Below are positions 1 through 6,457 of a DNA stretch of 7,091 bases, in pieces. Made by a program: the position numbers and the translations under genes. The notes beneath the pieces are model-generated. The model saw only the letters and a program-made list of their open reading frames with translations. It was not told the DNA's origin and did not search any database. How positions within the stretch are numbered: the first letter of the stretch is position 1; the number at the start of each line of letters is the position of its first letter. Origin of the DNA: Pedosphaera sp. (GTDB lineage Bacteria > Verrucomicrobiota > Verrucomicrobiia > Limisphaerales > SXTU01); assembly GCA_009695395.1 (NCBI GenBank), contig SIBB01000180.1, forward strand, positions 1 through 7,091, read 5' to 3'.

Positions 1-1
1 C

Positions 2-958
2 CTCGCCGTGTCCACTTATCAGGCGCTGCGCCGCGACACCGGCAAGCCGTTGCCCGAGGACATCAAGAAAGCCGCCGTCGCTGTCGAGTGCTTTCACAAG
101 GCATCGCTCATCCACGACGACATCGAGGACAACGACGCGCTGCGCTACGGCGAGAAGACGCTGCACGAGGAATACGGCACGGCCGTCGCGCTGAACGTGG
201 GCGACCTGCTTATCGGCGAAGGCTACCGCCTCCTCGCCGCGTGCAAGGCCAGCCCGGCACAGAAGGCCGAGATGGTGCGCATCGCCAGCGAAGGCCAGCG
301 CGAACTCTGTCGCGGCCAAGGCGCGGAACTTTGCTGGGCGCGCAACCCGCAGTCGCTCACGCAGCACCAGGTGCTGGACATCTTCCGCAAGAAGACCGCG
401 CCGGCCTTCGAGGTCGCGCTGCGCGTCGGCGCGCTCTACGCGGGCGTGGAGCAACACGAGGAAGTCGAAGACGTGCTGCATGTTTACAGCGAGGCGCTCG
501 GCATCGCGTATCAGATTCGCGACGACTTGAGCGACCTCGGCGACACCGGCGAGACGAACGACATCGCCGGCCTGCGCCCGAGCCTGCTGCTCGCCGTCGC
601 GCATGAGAAGGCGAAGGACGCCAAGAAGGAAGTGCTCGCGAGCGTCTGGCGTCGCCAGCTCCCCGCCGGTGTGAGCGTGAAGGACATTGAAGCGATTTAC
701 ACCGAAGTCGGCGCTGACCTGCGCGCGAAAACGTTGCTCGAGACTTACAAAGAGGAAGCCATCCGTTGCCTCCAGGACTTGGACAACCCGAACTTGAAGG
801 GCCTGCTCCGCCGCGTGCTGGGCAAGATCTTCAACGACGTGGAGATCAAAGGCTGGTGCAAAGAGCAGGAGCAAATGAACGGCATCCGCGACGGCGTGCG
901 GGTCGAGACTGATGTGCAGATACCTGCGCCGCGTGAGCTGGACGTGGTGATGGTGTAG
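2..958 (+). CDS. Polyprenyl (isoprenyl) diphosphate synthase, 5' end off window
   Basis: Condenses allylic diphosphates with isopentenyl diphosphate to make a C15-C20 or longer prenyl chain, a cytosolic step that feeds quinone, carotenoid or hopanoid synthesis. Both aspartate-rich Mg-diphosphate sites are visible. Counting from the GTG at 8, the first motif is DDIED at residues 37-41, preceded by SLIH, and the second is DDLSD at 172-176, preceded by YQIR. The FRKKTA segment at 126-131 supplies the family's conserved Lys-Thr. The GTG at 8 is probably not the start: the frame is open to the window edge, and the helix that normally precedes the first motif is only partly present, so the N-terminus is missing. 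After the second motif the usual Gly-Lys/Gly-Lys-Asp stretch is absent and an NDIAGLRPSLLLA segment stands in its place. The tail after the second motif is about 140 residues, longer than is usual for the family. Family is sure; chain length and pathway cannot be told. Confidence 0.87.
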   Translation, partial: LAVSTYQALRRDTGKPLPEDIKKAAVAVECFHKASLIHDDIEDNDALRYGEKTLHEEYGTAVALNVGDLLIGEGYRLLAACKASPAQKAEMVRIASEGQRELCRGQGAELCWARNPQSLTQHQVLDIFRKKTAPAFEVALRVGALYAGVEQHEEVEDVLHVYSEALGIAYQIRDDLSDLGDTGETNDIAGLRPSLLLAVAHEKAKDAKKEVLASVWRRQLPAGVSVKDIEAIYTEVGADLRAKTLLETYKEEAIRCLQDLDNPNLKGLLRRVLGKIFNDVEIKGWCKEQEQMNGIRDGVRVETDVQIPAPRELDVVMV

Positions 959-1103
959 TTTTTAGTGACATAGGCCGAGAGGTGGGAGTTGTTCTGGATA
1001 GCGAATCAGTTGGTGTTGCCCGGCGTGTTTGGCGCTCTGCCCAGCCGCTCAAGACGAGCAATGGGACCGGGTGAAGCGTCTGCCATTGATCGAGATTTGA
1101 GCC

Positions 1104-1523
1104 ATGCCTTCCTTGCTTTCCACTTTCGAGTTCATCCGCGACCGCCGTCGCATGCTGCGGATCCCCAACGCCAAGGCGATCTACCACGCTTGGCTTCAAC
1201 TTCGCAGCTACCCGAAAGGTTACCGCATTAAGTCCTCTCGATTGAGTTGGGCAATACCGTCATCCACCCGCAGAACTGGCTCGAACTGCGCGGACTTGGT
1301 CGCGAGCGGCAAGCTGGCGGGCATCCACCGCATGGCGATCGAGTATCTCCATCGCTATGGCACGACCGAGGTGAAGATGAGCCGGTCCCTGAAAATTTTC
1401 GAGGACGCCCGCTGCACCTACTTGGTGGGGCTGAGCATCAAGGCCGAGCGACGCTTTATGCGCGTTTTCTAGGACGTGATGATCTACGCGGTGAAGCTGG
1501 GGATGGAGGACAGAGTGGCCTAA
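1104..1523 (+). pseudogene. Degenerate reading frame of unknown family
   Basis: I do not recognise this protein. A frame opens with ATG at 1104 and runs to TAG at 1470-1472. The same frame continues beyond the TAG for 16 more codons (DVMIYAVKLGMEDRVA) to a TAA at 1521-1523. Codon choice is strongly G/C at third positions at both ends. Between about 1232 and 1300 this frame uses rare-looking codons (TCT, CGA, ATA, TCA, AGA), while the frame starting near 1235 reads sensibly (LSIELGNTVIHPQNWLELRG). That pattern suggests two compensating indels plus an in-frame stop in a once intact gene of about 140 codons. No good ribosome binding site precedes the ATG. A short frame ending in TGA at 1098-1100 lies just upstream in the same phase. 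It converges on the prepilin-like gene, whose stop is 28 bases away. The 959-1103 stretch before it shows no gene I can support. Confidence 0.4.
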
Positions 1524-1550
1524 GTGGGCGCAGGTTGGCGACGACTGCGG

Positions 1551-2423
1551 CTACTGTGCCCGCGTCGCGCGCTGCTGCAGCCAAATGATGTCAGGGTTGT
1601 TCGGGCTGACACCTTGGTTTGCCAGCAACACACCAGGGGTCGCCGGGGGCATGGTGCGCGGATCCTGCCATCGGCGAATCTCGGAATGCCCGTCCGCAAA
1701 GGACAGGCCGCCCGCCTTGTTGTGGTAGGAGGCCGGCAGATCGTAGTCACACCAATCCGTGTCGGCGGGCGTGTTCGGATAACCCGCCATGCTGACGAGC
1801 AGGCCGCCGGAGTTGACCGCGTCCTCGCGCATGTCAATAAACAGAAAAGTGTTCGAGGGGCCTGGATCCCTCACCTCGGTGACGCGGCGATACATCATCC
1901 ACGGCGGGCTGGACCAGCCGGGCTTGCCGGCGAAAACCATCGTCGGATTGCCGAAACCGCCGAACCACTGGTTCATGGACATCGTGCGAATCCGGGGAGT
2001 TGGCTGCCCAGCGAACGGCCCGGTGGTCGGGGTGATCAGCGAGCGGTCCGCAGGGCACTTGAACACAGCGGGGGACTTGCCGACATACGGCCAGAGGACG
2101 CTCTTCTCTAAATCCACCGTCACGTCCCAGTTGGAGGCGTTGGCGGGGTCGAAGTTCATCGTGCCGCTGATCCAGGCACCAGAGACGCCGGGGGGGCTCG
2201 CTGCGACCGGGACGCGGTCATCGTGGTCCGTGGCGTAAATGACCCAGCCGAGGGTCAGCCCTCGCATGTTGTTCAGGCACTTGATGCCGAGGCCCTTTTG
2301 TTTGGCCTTGCTCAGGGCGGGCAGGAGCATGCCGGCGAGGATCGCGATGATGGCGATGACGACCAGCAGTTCAATGAGAGTGAAGCCGACGGCGGGTGCG
2401 CGGAGGACGACGGGTCGTTGCAT
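1551..2423 (-). CDS. Prepilin-like protein with H-X9-DG motif
   Basis: A 290-residue protein of the type IV pilin/type II pseudopilin-like class. The class III leader is short (residues 1-13, with basic R3 and R8) and ends in G13, followed by F14-T-L-I-E18. Glu18 is the +5 residue of the mature protein, as prepilin peptidase substrates need. The hydrophobic helix runs to about residue 36 and is followed by a basic KAKQKG segment. The globular part carries the FKCPAD segment (121-126) usual in this family and ends with H234, nine residues, then D244-G245, the H-X9-DG signature. Such proteins are abundant in Verrucomicrobia and Planctomycetes; whether they form pili or pseudopilus-like surface structures is unknown for most. 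The start is the ATG that places the leader at normal length. No clear Shine-Dalgarno sequence precedes it, only GGCAG about 13 bases upstream. It stands alone on its strand, away from any secretion or pilus genes, so it is probably monocistronic. Confidence 0.9.
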   Translation of the reverse strand: MQRPVVLRAPAVGFTLIELLVVIAIIAILAGMLLPALSKAKQKGLGIKCLNNMRGLTLGWVIYATDHDDRVPVAASPPGVSGAWISGTMNFDPANASNWDVTVDLEKSVLWPYVGKSPAVFKCPADRSLITPTTGPFAGQPTPRIRTMSMNQWFGGFGNPTMVFAGKPGWSSPPWMMYRRVTEVRDPGPSNTFLFIDMREDAVNSGGLLVSMAGYPNTPADTDWCDYDLPASYHNKAGGLSFADGHSEIRRWQDPRTMPPATPGVLLANQGVSPNNPDIIWLQQRATRAQ

Positions 2424-2709
2424 AGCGGTGGTGAACTGCCGGAAGGCTACTTCGTTTTTCCTCGCTGTCCATGCCCAATCTGGAACCGCCTCCGCTTCGC
2501 GCGGTCATACTTCAGCCGCACACTGGGCGTCGGCGACCGCGGTGGCGGCTTCCGCTGGATCCGGCGCACTTGGGTCTCGTCGGTCCCCGGTCGCGCACTA
2601 GACGCTTGCGTGCAGCCAGCACCTTTTGGTAGGTTTCGGGCTGATACGGGTGCTTGCGCAAGACAAGGCGGCTGGACTTCGGGTGTTTCAGCGTGTTGGA
2701 TGGAGTTTG

Positions 2710-2729
2710 GTGGCACAAGTAGTGGCACA
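2710..2729. repeat. Short direct repeat GTGGCACA x2
   Basis: The octamer GTGGCACA occurs at 2710-2717 and again at 2722-2729, separated by AGTA. The 12-base period puts the copies a little more than one helical turn apart. It lies about 50 bases upstream of the tRNA. It could be a protein-binding site, a trace of a recombination site beside the tRNA, or chance. Confidence 0.3.
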
Positions 2730-2752
2730 CCGACGAACGCAGCGGTTAAAAT
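2723..2752 (+). promoter_or_regulatory. Possible promoter of tRNA-Leu
   Basis: TAAAAT at 2747-2752 is the best -10-like hexamer ahead of the tRNA. A poor -35-like TGGCAC lies 18 bases upstream at 2723-2728. This would start transcription near 2759, about 18 bases before the mature 5' end. The match is weak, and the sigma-factor preferences of this organism are unknown. Confidence 0.22.
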
Positions 2753-2776
2753 CGCAAGTGCTTGAGTATCATAGTT

Positions 2777-2861
2777 GCGCACGTGGCGGAATTGGCAGAC
2801 GCGCTAGATTCAGGTTCTAGTGAGTAACATCATGCAGGTTCAAGTCCTGCCGTGCGCACCA
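2777..2861 (+). tRNA. tRNA-Leu, anticodon CAG
   Basis: The whole cloverleaf can be drawn. The acceptor stem GCGCACG (2777-2783) pairs perfectly with CGTGCGC (2851-2857), followed by discriminator A2858 and an encoded CCA at 2859-2861. The anticodon stem CTAGA/TCTAG (2804-2808 with 2816-2820) closes the 7-base loop TTCAGGT, with anticodon CAG at 2811-2813, which reads CTG leucine codons. The T stem GCAGG/CCTGC closes the loop TTCAAGT (2839-2845). The variable arm of 13 bases (2821-2833) makes a class II tRNA and has a 3-bp TGA/TCA stem, as expected for leucine. CTG is a frequent codon in the neighbouring genes, so this is likely a major leucine isoacceptor. No clear terminator follows. Confidence 0.97.
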
Positions 2862-2886
2862 ACAATTTTGCCGGGCGACTCGTCGA

Positions 2887-3018
2887 ATGGCCGTGTCGCT
2901 AGAAACAGCGAATATCGCAGCTAACATCCGCAAGGCAGCCTGCGAGGACTCGGCCGCTTGCATTGAGCTCGTGAAGAGCGACGCTTGGCGAGGATCACCC
3001 CAACAAACCGGTTTATGA
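2887..3018 (+). other. Probable displaced N-terminus of the GNAT/cNMP protein (frameshifted)
   Basis: An ATG at 2887 opens a frame that runs to TGA at 3016-3018. Its product contains the stretch NIRKAACEDSAACIELVKSD, which has the look of the first strand and helix of a GNAT acetyltransferase. The frame of the downstream gene is open from 2975 and, before its first GTG at 3074, already reads as protein (DHPNKPVYDPVW, then ELASGLPGNETW). The two frames overlap at 2975-3018 and differ by one base, so a single-base difference near 2975-2995 would join them into one protein of about 550 residues. It could be a real mutation, a sequencing indel or, less likely, programmed frameshifting. No strong ribosome binding site precedes the ATG. 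Confidence 0.55.
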
Positions 3019-3073
3019 TCCCGTCTGGGTCGCCACGGAATTAGCCTCTGGGCTGCCCGGCAATGAGACTTGG

Positions 3074-4537
3074 GTGGCCGAGGTCGATGGCAAGATGCTC
3101 GCCAGCGTCGCTGTCCTTGGTGCCGTGGCAGCCAACGAAAACCCCGTCTGCAACCTTGGCCGCAATCTTTTTCACCCCGCCAGCTACGCCGACGGCTCAG
3201 CCGACGTGCTCCTCCAGAAACTCACCGAGTTAGCCATCCTGCGTCGGCAGATGTGCGTCACCCGCGTGCTGGCGTCTGACAGTCGGCAGCAGGTGCTCAT
3301 CGAAAAGACTGGCTTCGTGTGCGTTGGTTTCCAGCCACTCAAGCACATCACCAAGTCGCGCGAGGAAGTGCTCTTCTACGTGAAGAATTCGCGCTCCATG
3401 GCGGCTAGCCGCCTGCCTCTTTCGGAGTCACTGCCCCAAATCGGCGAGCTGGCGATTGCGGCGTTGAACCACCTCGCCATCCCTGGCGCACCGGCCATCC
3501 GCGATGGCGGCACGGGCTACCCCTTGCAGACGGATGTAGTGGTCGCTGCCGCGAACGAGGATGCTTACAAAGCCGCCCGTGAGGCCGTAGCCTCGCAAAA
3601 CCCGCCGACGGAAATCTCCAGCAACTTCAACTGGGGCAGTGGATTCATGCGCGTCAAATCAGCGGTGACGCTCCGCGCGACGCTCTGCCACCGCGAGGAC
3701 AAGGTCGTTGCCGGGATGCGCTACCTCTACGACGAGCAGGACCGCTGTGTGCGCATCATGGATGCCTTCTGCACCGACAACCTCTCGCTGGGAGCGGTGC
3801 TCAAGCACGTGGCGAAGGCCGCGGAGTCGGAGTTGGGCGCCGCCTATGTGGAGATGGACGTGCTCACCAGCGCGGTGAAGCTGCTCATCAGCGCGGAGCA
3901 GCTCGGTTTCGTCCCTGTCGCTTACTTGCCCGGGTTCCATAAAGTCCACGATGGCACGATGGACCTCGTCAAGATGGTGAAGCTCAACCAGACCTACAGC
4001 ATCGAGCATGAAGGGTTCACCACGCACGCGCTGGTCATCGTCAATGTCATCAAGCGCTGCCTTCAGGACCAGAGCATCGGCGTCCCCTTCGTCAACCTCC
4101 TGCGTGACCTCGAAATCTTCAAGGGTCTCGGTGACGGCGAGTTGCGCAAGGTCGCCCGGCTCTTCAGCCAAAAGCTTTTCCGCCCCGGAGAAAAAGTTTT
4201 CGGCAAGGACGATCCCGGCAATGAAGCCTTCATTGTCATGCGCGGGCAGATCGAAATCGTGTTGGATGAGAACTCGGCCCCCATCGCCACACTTGGCCAG
4301 GGGCAGGTCTTTGGCGAGTTGTCGTTCCTCGACGGTGGGAAGCGCGGTGCCCTCGCCATCGCGAAGCAGGCCAGTATCCTTCTCGTGATGCAGCGCCCGC
4401 AGTTCTTCGAGCTTACCCAGCGCGAACCCAATCTAGGCCTCTCCATCATGCGCAACATTGCCCTCGAACTCACCGTCCGCCTCCGCCGCACCACCGCTGC
4501 CCTGTCCTCAACAAAGCCCACGGCCAGCGTGTCCTAG
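3074..4537 (+). CDS. GNAT-like acetyltransferase with C-terminal cyclic-nucleotide-binding domain
   Basis: Likely a cytosolic acyltransferase or acyl-CoA-sensing protein under control of a small ligand. Counting from the GTG at 3074 (487 residues): residues 1-105 carry most of a GNAT-like fold (strand ETWVAEVDGK just at the start, LASVAVLGAV, then IEKTGFVCVGF at 76-86). Residues 196-305 look like a second GNAT-like fold (KVVAGMRYLY, then AEQLGFVPVAYLPGF at 274-288). Residues 343-475 form a cNMP-binding beta-barrel with LRDLEIFKGL entry, RPGEKVF at 370-376, FIVMRGQIEI at 386-395 and a phosphate-binding cassette FGELSFLDGGKRGA at 413-426. In the cassette Glu415 and Arg424 are in the positions that bind the ribose and cyclic phosphate in CRP-type domains. 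Neither GNAT part shows the usual Q/R-x-x-G-x-G/A acetyl-CoA loop, so activity is uncertain. GTG 3074 is only the first in-frame start; the true N-terminus probably lies upstream in another frame. No DNA-binding domain follows. Confidence 0.8.
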   Translation: MAEVDGKMLASVAVLGAVAANENPVCNLGRNLFHPASYADGSADVLLQKLTELAILRRQMCVTRVLASDSRQQVLIEKTGFVCVGFQPLKHITKSREEVLFYVKNSRSMAASRLPLSESLPQIGELAIAALNHLAIPGAPAIRDGGTGYPLQTDVVVAAANEDAYKAAREAVASQNPPTEISSNFNWGSGFMRVKSAVTLRATLCHREDKVVAGMRYLYDEQDRCVRIMDAFCTDNLSLGAVLKHVAKAAESELGAAYVEMDVLTSAVKLLISAEQLGFVPVAYLPGFHKVHDGTMDLVKMVKLNQTYSIEHEGFTTHALVIVNVIKRCLQDQSIGVPFVNLLRDLEIFKGLGDGELRKVARLFSQKLFRPGEKVFGKDDPGNEAFIVMRGQIEIVLDENSAPIATLGQGQVFGELSFLDGGKRGALAIAKQASILLVMQRPQFFELTQREPNLGLSIMRNIALELTVRLRRTTAALSSTKPTASVS

Positions 4538-4734
4538 ATGCGCAGCGACATCACCGAAGGCTCAAACCCGTAGCACTTCACTTATCTCGCACGAAGAGCG
4601 ACGACGACGCGGTGTAGACGTGCAGGAAGCTCGTCTCCCCGACCGACCCGAGTTCCCCGTTGCAAAAAATCCTCGCAGCCCAAGCCGAGCACGCCGCTTC
4701 CCTCGCCCGCTGGTTCCTGCTACCAACCCGCGCC

Positions 4735-6318
4735 ATGAACGCAACGCAACGCAATTTCGAAACGCTGCTCAACCGCCACTTTGAAACCGCCCTCGCCGAC
4801 AATCCCGTGTGGGCCAATCACACCGGCCTGCGTGCGGGGGAAGGCAAGCTGGGCCGCGCGACGCTGCCGCACTTGCAACGCCAGGAGAAACATCGTCGCC
4901 GGACGCTCGCAGCGCTGGACGCACTAAACCCGCGCGAGCTTTCGAATGAGCAGCACCTCGATCGCCTCGCGTTGCGCGCGATGCTGAACAAGGAGTGCGA
5001 GGAGTTCGCGCGCGGTCGGCACGAGCTGGAGCCGGGTGGGTTGGACACGGTGCTGAATCTCCTGCAACACGAACTGCTCCGTGGCGATGACGAGCCGGCG
5101 CGGGCACGGAAGAACATCCTCGGTGTGCTACGGGCCACGGCGCGCTTCCTCGCAGAGGACGCCGAAGTGGTGACGCGACCCGAGCGCGTCTGGCGCAAGG
5201 TGATGCAGCAAACCTTCACAGGAGCGGGTTCGCTCTTCAACGCGGTGGATACGTTTCTGGGCAAGCTCTCCACGAAGAACGCGCGCATAGCCGCGCAGAC
5301 CTACCACGACACGGTGATGAAGCGCCCGCTCGCGCCGGAAGGTTCCTTCGCCATCGGCGCGGACGCGATGCAGCGCCGCGTGCGAGAGCAGATCGGTTTG
5401 GACTACACGTTGGCGGAAATTGAAACGCTCGCGGTGGCCGAGGCACAGCGCGTCGGTGCGTTGCTGGACGCCGCGTGCAAGCAGTTCGGCAAGGGACGTT
5501 CCGTGGAGGAAATCATTTCTGACGCGCGCGCCGAGTGGAATCCCGGCGCGGACTTGCCCGCCGTGTATCGCGCGGAGACGCAGCGCGTGGCGGATGGCTT
5601 CCGCGCCGCGAAGGCAGTCACATTCCCGAAGGGCGACGAATTACAGGTGCGCCTCGTGCCGGAGTTCATGCGACATCTCTATCCGACTGCGGCCTACTCG
5701 TCGCCGGGGGCGTTTGAGAAGCGGCAGCGCGGCATTTTTTGGGTCAACGACCTGAGCCTCACGAAGACCACCGAGGCGGAGAAGCTCGCCGAGCGCCAGC
5801 AGCACTTCGGTCTGAGTCTCACGGCGGCGCACGAAGCGTATCCGGGGCATCACTTGCAGTTCGTCACCGCGAACCAGCACCCGCGCAAGTGGCGTCGCCT
5901 CTTCGCCCATGCGGTTTTCTACGAGGGCTGGACGCTCTGGTGCGAGCAGATGATGGTGGACCTCAAGATTGACCGCACCCCGTGGCTGCGCATCCAACAA
6001 CTGCACGACGCTCTCTGGCGCGTGAACCGTATCCTCGTGGACCTGCGCCTCCAGACCGGCCGCTACAGCTACGAGCAGGCAGCGGCGCACTTGCGGAAAC
6101 ATCTCGGCTTCACCAAGGCGCGGAGCGAGGCGGAGATCAACTGGTATTCCGCGTCACCCACCGTGCCCATGAGCTACTGGCTTGGACGACTGGAGAACGA
6201 GCGCCTTCGCCAACGTCTCGTGGAAGGTCGCGGCTGGAGCTTGCAGCAGTTCAATGACTGGCTCCTGAGCTTCGGCACCATTCCGCAGGCGTGGATTGAG
6301 AAATACGGATTGGAGTGA
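4735..6318 (+). CDS. DUF885 family protein, predicted zinc-dependent peptidase
   Basis: A 527-residue protein of the DUF885 family, which is thought to comprise metal-dependent peptidases; the substrate is unknown. The likely metal site is H366-E-A-Y-P-G-H372-H373 (the family's HExxPGHH), followed 24 residues later by Y-E397-G-W-T-L-W, the family's EGWALY-like segment, whose glutamate probably completes the site. The N-terminus (NFETLLNRHFETALADNP, then TGL) matches the usual family opening. I chose the ATG at 4735 because the family homology begins there. The frame also has a TTG at 4660, but the extra 25 residues look unlike either a mature domain or a signal peptide. With the ATG start there is no signal peptide or lipobox, so a cytosolic location is inferred, unlike many secreted relatives. 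No strong Shine-Dalgarno sequence is seen. The 197-base gap after the preceding gene holds no gene I can support. The gene appears intact and of normal length. Confidence 0.88.
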   Translation: MNATQRNFETLLNRHFETALADNPVWANHTGLRAGEGKLGRATLPHLQRQEKHRRRTLAALDALNPRELSNEQHLDRLALRAMLNKECEEFARGRHELEPGGLDTVLNLLQHELLRGDDEPARARKNILGVLRATARFLAEDAEVVTRPERVWRKVMQQTFTGAGSLFNAVDTFLGKLSTKNARIAAQTYHDTVMKRPLAPEGSFAIGADAMQRRVREQIGLDYTLAEIETLAVAEAQRVGALLDAACKQFGKGRSVEEIISDARAEWNPGADLPAVYRAETQRVADGFRAAKAVTFPKGDELQVRLVPEFMRHLYPTAAYSSPGAFEKRQRGIFWVNDLSLTKTTEAEKLAERQQHFGLSLTAAHEAYPGHHLQFVTANQHPRKWRRLFAHAVFYEGWTLWCEQMMVDLKIDRTPWLRIQQLHDALWRVNRILVDLRLQTGRYSYEQAAAHLRKHLGFTKARSEAEINWYSASPTVPMSYWLGRLENERLRQRLVEGRGWSLQQFNDWLLSFGTIPQAWIEKYGLE

Positions 6319-6382
6319 GCCGAGATGGCTCGACCGTATCCACCCGGCAAATCCATTGGGGTGGCCGAGGCGGGTGAAGTGT

Positions 6383-6409
6383 GCGGCTGCGATTAGCTGG
6401 CGGCTGCGA
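6383..6409. repeat. Direct repeat GCGGCTGCGA x2
   Basis: The 10-mer GCGGCTGCGA is present at 6383-6392 and 6400-6409, a 17-base period. It lies in the short gap between the DUF885 gene and the truncated transporter, near the point where the transporter has lost its 5' half. It may be a low-complexity GC-rich coincidence or a mark of the deletion or slippage event. Confidence 0.3.
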
Positions 6410-6457
6410 CTGTGGCTTGGCGTGCCCGATGCAAAGCCAGTGGCGTCAGGTGCTTGA

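Larger units (their letters stand above)
2424..2776. other. 353-base stretch with no convincing gene
   Basis: This stretch lies between the divergently transcribed prepilin-like gene and tRNA-Leu, so it should hold both promoters. On the - strand, two frames read partly like protein. One covers about 2590-2690 (segments such as YQPETYQKVLAARKR), and a second covers about 2450-2600 with a basic end (KYDRAKRRRF). They sit in different phases and neither has a usable start, a ribosome binding site or a family I know. They may be the residue of a decayed gene or chance open frame in GC-rich DNA. No inverted repeats of the insertion-sequence kind were seen. Confidence 0.5.

Noticed and set aside
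1053..1100. Peptide DEQWDRVKRLPLIEI as a transposase fragment
   Set aside because: It resembles the DEQW opening of IS5-type transposases over only four to six residues, nothing before or after it supports a transposase, and no terminal inverted repeats are present.
1524..2111. Long open frame on the + strand opposite the prepilin-like gene (195 codons)
   Set aside because: It is antisense to a gene with strong family motifs, and its product is arginine- and glycine-rich text of the kind GC-rich DNA gives in a wrong frame.
2723..2740. TGGCAC as the -24 element of a sigma-54 promoter
   Set aside because: No TTGC-like -12 element follows at the required spacing for either copy of the repeat.
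2626..2820. 64-codon + strand frame running into tRNA-Leu
   Set aside because: It overlaps the tRNA body and has no ribosome binding site; the open frame is incidental.
3659..4171. 170-codon - strand frame inside the GNAT/cNMP gene
   Set aside because: Mirror image of the real coding strand: the codon phase lines up with the + gene, and the product is a His/Glu/Val/Leu-rich sequence with no domain.
4578..4659. - strand peptide ending FLHVYTASSSLFVRDK in the gap before the DUF885 gene
   Set aside because: It looks faintly like protein, but the frame upstream of it runs straight into antisense of the DUF885 gene, it has no start of its own, and I cannot assign a family.
6317..6331. Hairpin GAGCC-GAGAT-GGCTC at the end of the DUF885 gene as a terminator
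   Set aside because: The stem is only 5 bp, it overlaps the stop codon, and it is not followed by a T run.
6325..6396. 23-codon + strand mini-frame (MARPYPPGKSIG...) between the DUF885 gene and the transporter remnant
   Set aside because: Very short, no ribosome binding site, and composition is no different from random spacer.
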